From the NCBI GenBank assembly GCA_025350885.1, contig JANXXA010000312.1, positions 1 through 9,526 on the forward strand: a stretch of DNA of 9,526 bases. The letters are read 5' to 3'. A model generated the notes under the pieces. That model was not told the DNA's origin and did not search any database. It saw nothing but the letters and a program-made list of their open reading frames with translations. This document shows positions 6,411-9,526 of the stretch, in pieces. The stretch is from Phenylobacterium sp. Its GTDB lineage: Bacteria; Pseudomonadota; Alphaproteobacteria; Caulobacterales; Caulobacteraceae. A program made the position numbers and the translations under genes. How positions within the stretch are numbered: position 1 is the stretch's first letter; each line of letters opens with the position of its first letter.

Positions 6411-8219
6411 ATGCGCGCCCCTATCCTCGCCCTGAAGGACGTTCGCCTGGCGGACGGTCCGCTGATGCTGTTCGACGGGGTCGATCTGGCCCTGGACGCC
6501 CGCGTGCGCGCCTGTCTGGTGGGGCGCAACGGGGCGGGAAAGTCGACGCTGCTGCGCATCCTGGCCGGGCAGATCGAGCCGGACGGCGGCGACCGGGCGA
6601 TCACGCCGGGCGCGCGGATCGCCTTCGTGCCGCAGGAGCCGGAGATCACGGGCGAAACCCTGCTCGCCTACGCCACCGCCGGCGGCGCGGAGGACTATCG
6701 CGCCCAGGCCCGGCTGAGCGACTTCGGGCTCGATCCGGCCAAGACGACGCAAGGGCTCTCCGGCGGGGAGATCCGCCGCGCGGCGCTGGCGCGGGCGTTC
6801 GCCGAGGACGCCGACGTGATCCTGCTGGACGAGCCGACCAATCACCTCGACATCCTGGCGATCGAGACGCTGGAGGAAGAACTGGCCGCGTCGAAGGCCG
6901 CCGCGCTGATCGTCAGCCACGACCGGGCGTTTCTGGAGCGGGTGACGAAGCGCTGCTTCTGGCTGGAATACCGGCTGGTCAAGCGGCTGGACGAGGGGTT
7001 CGCCGGTTTCGAGGGCTGGGCCGAGAAGATCGCCGCGCAGGAGGCCGAGGAGGCCCGGCGGCTCGACCGCTACATCCAACGCGAGGCCCACTGGATGGCC
7101 CGTGGCGTCACCGCGCGCAGGGCCCGCAATGAGGGCCGCAAGCGCCGCCTGGAAAGCCTGCGCCAGGACAAGGCCGACCGGCTGAAGGATACACGCAAGG
7201 AACTGAACATGGGGCTGGCCAGCTCCGGGGTCTCCGGCAAGCGGGTGGTCGAGGCCAAAGGGGTCAGCAAGGCGTACGGCGACCGGGTGCTGCTGAAGGA
7301 CTTCTCGACCCGCATCCTGCGCGGCGACCGGGTGGCGGTGGTCGGGCCGAACGGGGCCGGCAAGACCACGCTGGTGAAGCTGCTGCTGGGCCAGATCCCG
7401 GCGGACTCGGGCGAGGTGAAGCTGGGGACCAACCTGGAGATCAGCTATATTGACCAGGCGCGCGCCGCGCTGTCGCCGGAGATGACGCTTCGCGAGGTGC
7501 TGCTGCCCAAGGGCGGCGACCAGATCCTGGTGCGCGGCGAGACCCGCCACATCGTCTCCTACGCCAAGGACTTCCTGTTTTCCGAGGCCCAGTTGCGCCA
7601 GCCGGTGCGCAGCCTGTCGGGCGGCGAACGCAACCGCCTGCTGCTGGCCCGCGCGCTGGCCAACCCGGCCAATGTGCTGGTGCTCGACGAGCCGACCAAC
7701 GACCTCGACATGGACACCCTGGACCTGCTGGAAGACCTGCTGGCCGACTATGAGGGGACGCTGATCCTGGTCAGCCACGACCGCGACTTCATCGACCGGC
7801 TGGCGACCTCGACCATCGGGCTGGACGGTGCGGGGCGGACCATCGAGACGCCGGGCGGCTGGCAGGATTTCATCTCGCAGAATCCGGGATTCTTCACCCG
7901 CCTGCCGATCGCGGCGTTCGCGTCGAGTTCAAAGACGGCCCCGGCGGCGCCACCCAGGCCCACGCCGCCGCGCGCCGCCAAGCTGAGTTTCAAGGACCAG
8001 CGCCGGCTGGAAGACCTGGAAACCCTGATCGCCCAGGCCCCCGGCCGGATGGCGGCCCTGGAGGCGAAGCTGACCGATCCGGGTCTCTATGGCCGCGACC
8101 CCGCGGGCTTCCAGCGGCTGAGCCGCGAGCTGGACGCGGCGCGTGCGGGCCTGACCGCGGCGGAGGAAGACTGGCTGGTCCTTGAAGGGCGCCGCGAGAC
8201 TCTGCAGACCAGCGGCTGA
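6411..8219 (+). CDS. uup: ABC-F family ATPase, Uup type
   Basis: Soluble protein of 602 residues with two ABC ATPase domains and no membrane segments, the mark of ABC-F proteins that act on ribosomes or nucleic acid. Domain 1: Walker A GRNGAGKST (38-46), signature LSGGE (116-120), Walker B ending DEPTNHLD (140-147), switch SHD (169-171). The linker (about 201-275) carries WMARGVTARRARNEGRKRRLESL, typical of Uup. Domain 2: Walker A GPNGAGKTT (312-320), LSGGE (402-406), DEPTNDLD (426-433), SHD (455-457). A charged coiled-coil C-terminal domain (about 525-598) follows a Pro/Ala-rich hinge, as in Uup. In E. coli, Uup affects precise transposon excision and has been tied to ribosome function and replication. 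The ATG at 6411 is chosen because the promoter ends just before it; no Shine-Dalgarno is present. Confidence 0.93.
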   Translation: MRAPILALKDVRLADGPLMLFDGVDLALDARVRACLVGRNGAGKSTLLRILAGQIEPDGGDRAITPGARIAFVPQEPEITGETLLAYATAGGAEDYRAQARLSDFGLDPAKTTQGLSGGEIRRAALARAFAEDADVILLDEPTNHLDILAIETLEEELAASKAAALIVSHDRAFLERVTKRCFWLEYRLVKRLDEGFAGFEGWAEKIAAQEAEEARRLDRYIQREAHWMARGVTARRARNEGRKRRLESLRQDKADRLKDTRKELNMGLASSGVSGKRVVEAKGVSKAYGDRVLLKDFSTRILRGDRVAVVGPNGAGKTTLVKLLLGQIPADSGEVKLGTNLEISYIDQARAALSPEMTLREVLLPKGGDQILVRGETRHIVSYAKDFLFSEAQLRQPVRSLSGGERNRLLLARALANPANVLVLDEPTNDLDMDTLDLLEDLLADYEGTLILVSHDRDFIDRLATSTIGLDGAGRTIETPGGWQDFISQNPGFFTRLPIAAFASSSKTAPAAPPRPTPPRAAKLSFKDQRRLEDLETLIAQAPGRMAALEAKLTDPGLYGRDPAGFQRLSRELDAARAGLTAAEEDWLVLEGRRETLQTSG

Positions 8220-8390
8220 GGGTCCAGCTTCGCTTTCCTGTGGATTGTTCGAGGGGCTGAATCCGTTGCGGAAATCGGCGAGAGATCCCAGGTTTTCCAC
8301 CGGATATGCACCGGGTTTGGTCCGCTCACGCACATAGGCTGCCAATCTCCAGCTTGCCGGATTTCGGGTTCGGGAGCACCGTTCACTTGC
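8220..8390 (+). other. Gene-free spacer after the ABC-F gene
   Basis: No credible ORF and no obvious U-tract terminator for the ABC-F gene. GCTGAATC (8256-8263) matches seven of eight positions of the Caulobacter -10 consensus, and CTGTGGA (8238-8244) lies 11 bases upstream, but it is a poor -35. If active, it could transcribe the structured stretch that follows. A short direct repeat CACCGG occurs at 8298-8303 and 8309-8314. Confidence 0.3.
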
Positions 8391-8640
8391 CGAGAGGGAC
8401 TGCGGCGCGGGCGGACGGAGAGGCCGGAAACGGCGGACCCAGAAGCCAAGGCGAGCAGGAGGTTTCTGAGCCGCGAGGACCGGGGCGACCCGGGACAGAC
8501 AGTCCAGAGACACCGGCCGCGACGGACAACCCGCGAGCTTGCTCGCCAACCGAAGGCGCGATCGACCTGGAAGGTACAGATCCCCCAACGGATCTGGATG
8601 AGAGGGCGGAGCCCCGGGCAACCGGAGCGCCGCCCTCTTG
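8391..8640 (+). ncRNA. Candidate structured RNA with several stable tetraloop hairpins
   Basis: No protein is credible here, yet the plus strand is rich in helices. GCCG-GAAA-CGGC lies at 8423-8434. CCGGG-GCGA-CCCGG lies at 8480-8493. GCGAG-CUUG-CUCGC lies at 8533-8546, with the favoured G-C closing pair for CUUG. A 7-bp helix lies at 8577-8583/8590-8596. A 17-position helix with GCAA loop lies at 8601-8638 (15 pairs). A long-range helix GGACTG (8397-8402) with CAGTCC (8500-8505) would close a domain, and GGCGAGCA (8450-8457) can pair exactly with TGCTCGCC (8540-8547). GNRA and CUUG loops are strand-specific, so they point to a plus-strand RNA. It may be a free sRNA or the 5' leader of the substrate-binding protein gene. 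It did not match the conserved cores I know for TPP, FMN, cobalamin, glycine or guanidine riboswitches, RNase P, SRP or tmRNA. Ends are approximate. Confidence 0.45.
8601..8638 (+). terminator. Strong GCAA-loop hairpin, possible terminator or RNA domain
   Basis: Nine perfect pairs (8601-8609 with 8630-8638), then six further pairs and two mismatches around a GCAA tetraloop at 8618-8621. The following bases (8639-8648) contain only scattered T residues, so it is a poor classical terminator. In this GC-rich genome it may still mark the 3' end of the upstream RNA or protect it, or act as an attenuator for the gene 68 bases downstream. Confidence 0.4.
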
Positions 8641-8658
8641 CTATGGGCGTCTTCCAAC

Positions 8659-8683
8659 CAGAGCCGGACCGCCCTAGGCTCTG
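8659..8683 (+). promoter_or_regulatory. Inverted repeat just upstream of the substrate-binding protein gene
   Basis: Perfect 7-bp inverted repeat CAGAGCC (8659-8665) and GGCTCTG (8677-8683) with an 11-base spacer. It ends 12 bases before the ribosome binding site of the gene at 8706. It could be an mRNA hairpin or an operator for a regulator binding as a dimer. The position suits either; function is inferred. Confidence 0.35.
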
Positions 8684-8695
8684 CGGGCTCACCCT

Positions 8696-8700
8696 GGGAG
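8696..8700 (+). promoter_or_regulatory. Ribosome binding site of the substrate-binding protein
   Basis: GGGAG five bases before the ATG at 8706. It is well placed and fixes the start of the last gene. Confidence 0.75.
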
Positions 8701-8705
8701 TCTGC

Positions 8706-9526
8706 ATGAAAGCCTTGCGTCTCATCGTCGCCGTCGCGCTCGCGGCCGTGGTCTGCGCCTGTTCCCCGAAGGAGGAGGTGGCCAAGACGCCCGGTCTGAC
8801 AGCGCTGCGCTTCGCCACCGACTGGCGGGCCCAGGCCGAGCAGGGCGGGTTCTACGAAGCGCTGGCCAATGGCGAATACGCCCGACGCGGCCTGACCGTG
8901 AAGATCCTGCAGGGCGGCCCAGGGGTGAACGTGCCGCAACTGCTGGCGGCTGGATCGGTCGATCTGGGGATGGGCTCCAACAGCTTCATCGTCATGAACC
9001 TCGCCCAGGAGGGGGTGCCGGTGAAGGCGGTGGCGGCGATCTTCCAGAAGGACCCGCAGGTGCTGATGGCCCACCCGGGCTCCGGCGTCGAAACCCTGGC
9101 CGACCTCAAGGGCCACCCGATCCTGCTGGCCGACGCCTCGGTCACCGCGTTCTGGGTGTGGCTGAAGGCAAAATACGGCTTCACCGATGACCAGGTGCGC
9201 AAATACTCCTTCAACAACGGTCCGTTCCTGGCCGACAAACGCGCCGCCCAGCAGGGGTATCTGACGTCTGAGCCCTATACGCTGGAGAAGCAGGCGGGGC
9301 TGAAGCCCAAGGTGTTCCTGCTGGCCGACAACGGCTACCCCGGATACGCCAACATGGTCCTGGCGCCGGACGCGCTGATCGCCAGCAATCCGGCGGCGGT
9401 GAAGGCGTTCGTCGAGGCCAGCGCCAAGGGCTGGAAGGACTATCTGAACGGCGACCCCAGGCCCGCCGACGCCCTGATCCTCAAGGACAATCCGGAGATG
9501 ACCCAGGACGTCCTCGACCAGGCCCG
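8706..9526 (+). CDS. ABC transporter substrate-binding lipoprotein, NMT1/THI5/SsuA-like (3' end outside window)
   Basis: Periplasmic solute-binding component of an ABC importer; 273 codons are visible and the family usually runs to about 320-340. A lipoprotein signal is present: MKALRLIVAVALAAVV, then the lipobox VCAC with lipidation expected at C19. The mature part shows NMT1/THI5-like hallmarks: FATDW followed by AEQGGFYEALANGEYARRGL (45-63), the GGPGVNVPQLL loop (70-80), AAGSVDLGMG (81-90) and ETLADLKG. Relatives bind nitrate, sulfonates, taurine, thiamine pyrimidine precursors, riboflavin or other small ring compounds; specificity cannot be assigned. Permease and ATPase genes should follow beyond the window. 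The gap to the ABC-F gene is 486 bases and holds a candidate structured RNA, so it is probably separately controlled. Confidence 0.92.
   Translation, partial: MKALRLIVAVALAAVVCACSPKEEVAKTPGLTALRFATDWRAQAEQGGFYEALANGEYARRGLTVKILQGGPGVNVPQLLAAGSVDLGMGSNSFIVMNLAQEGVPVKAVAAIFQKDPQVLMAHPGSGVETLADLKGHPILLADASVTAFWVWLKAKYGFTDDQVRKYSFNNGPFLADKRAAQQGYLTSEPYTLEKQAGLKPKVFLLADNGYPGYANMVLAPDALIASNPAAVKAFVEASAKGWKDYLNGDPRPADALILKDNPEMTQDVLDQA

Noticed and set aside
6144..7778. 544-codon minus-strand ORF opposite uup
   Set aside because: Mirror of the uup reading frame; low-complexity Gln/Arg/Val-rich product and no ribosome binding site.
8391..8640. RNase P RNA, SRP RNA, tmRNA, or a TPP, FMN, glycine or guanidine riboswitch
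   Set aside because: Short resemblances exist (for example AAGCCAAGGCGAGC to SRP, CCGAGAGG to guanidine-I, GATCTGGATGA to TPP), but the rest of each conserved core is missing.
8306..8677. 123-codon plus-strand ORF in the intergenic region
   Set aside because: Pro/Gly/Arg/Thr-rich sequence without domain or Shine-Dalgarno; the bases are better explained by RNA hairpins.
7929..9116. 395-codon minus-strand ORF across the uup end, the intergenic region and the importer gene
   Set aside because: It lies antisense to two clear genes, has no recognisable domain, and its length follows from GC-rich codon bias on the other strand.

Overview
The window looks like chromosomal DNA from a GC-rich alphaproteobacterium, most likely of the Caulobacterales (Caulobacter, Phenylobacterium or relatives). 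This rests on strongly GC-biased third codon positions, a promoter matching the Caulobacter housekeeping consensus (TTGaCgS, 10-14 nt, GCTANAWC), frequent GTG/TTG starts, and alphaproteobacterial variants of a DnaJ-like chaperone, a PhoP/PhoQ-like pair and Uup. No insertion sequence, phage gene, CRISPR array, tRNA or rRNA was found. The genus is inferred.

Left part, minus strand (1-2991). Read in the direction of transcription: a class B DnaJ/CbpA-like co-chaperone (2991-2053), a secreted PepSY protein (1967-1686), a PhoP-like response regulator (1651-959) and a PhoQ-like histidine kinase (930 to beyond position 1). The last three form a compact envelope-signalling operon: sensor, regulator and a small periplasmic protein that may modulate the sensor.

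Middle part, minus strand (3105-6051). Three genes run head to tail with overlapping stop and start codons (TGATG, then ATGA): a VOC-plus-double-cupin protein, an AAT-family amino-acid permease and a cysteine-rich YcgN/YkgJ-family protein. The overlaps imply one translationally coupled operon. Import and handling of an amino-acid-like compound is a reasonable guess, but the substrate cannot be read from the sequence.

Right part, plus strand (6202-9526). A possible 50-residue ORF lies in the divergent gap. It is followed by an ABC-F ATPase of the Uup type, with a promoter so close to its ATG that the message should have almost no leader. A 486-base gene-free stretch (8220-8705) follows. Its second half folds, on paper, into several hairpins with stable tetraloops (GAAA, GCGA, CUUG, GCAA), plus long-range helices and an apparent alternative pairing. 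This is the most interesting signal in the window: a candidate unrecognised structured RNA, either a free sRNA or the leader of the next gene. That gene, at 8706, encodes a lipoprotein of the NMT1/THI5/SsuA substrate-binding family and is cut by the window end.
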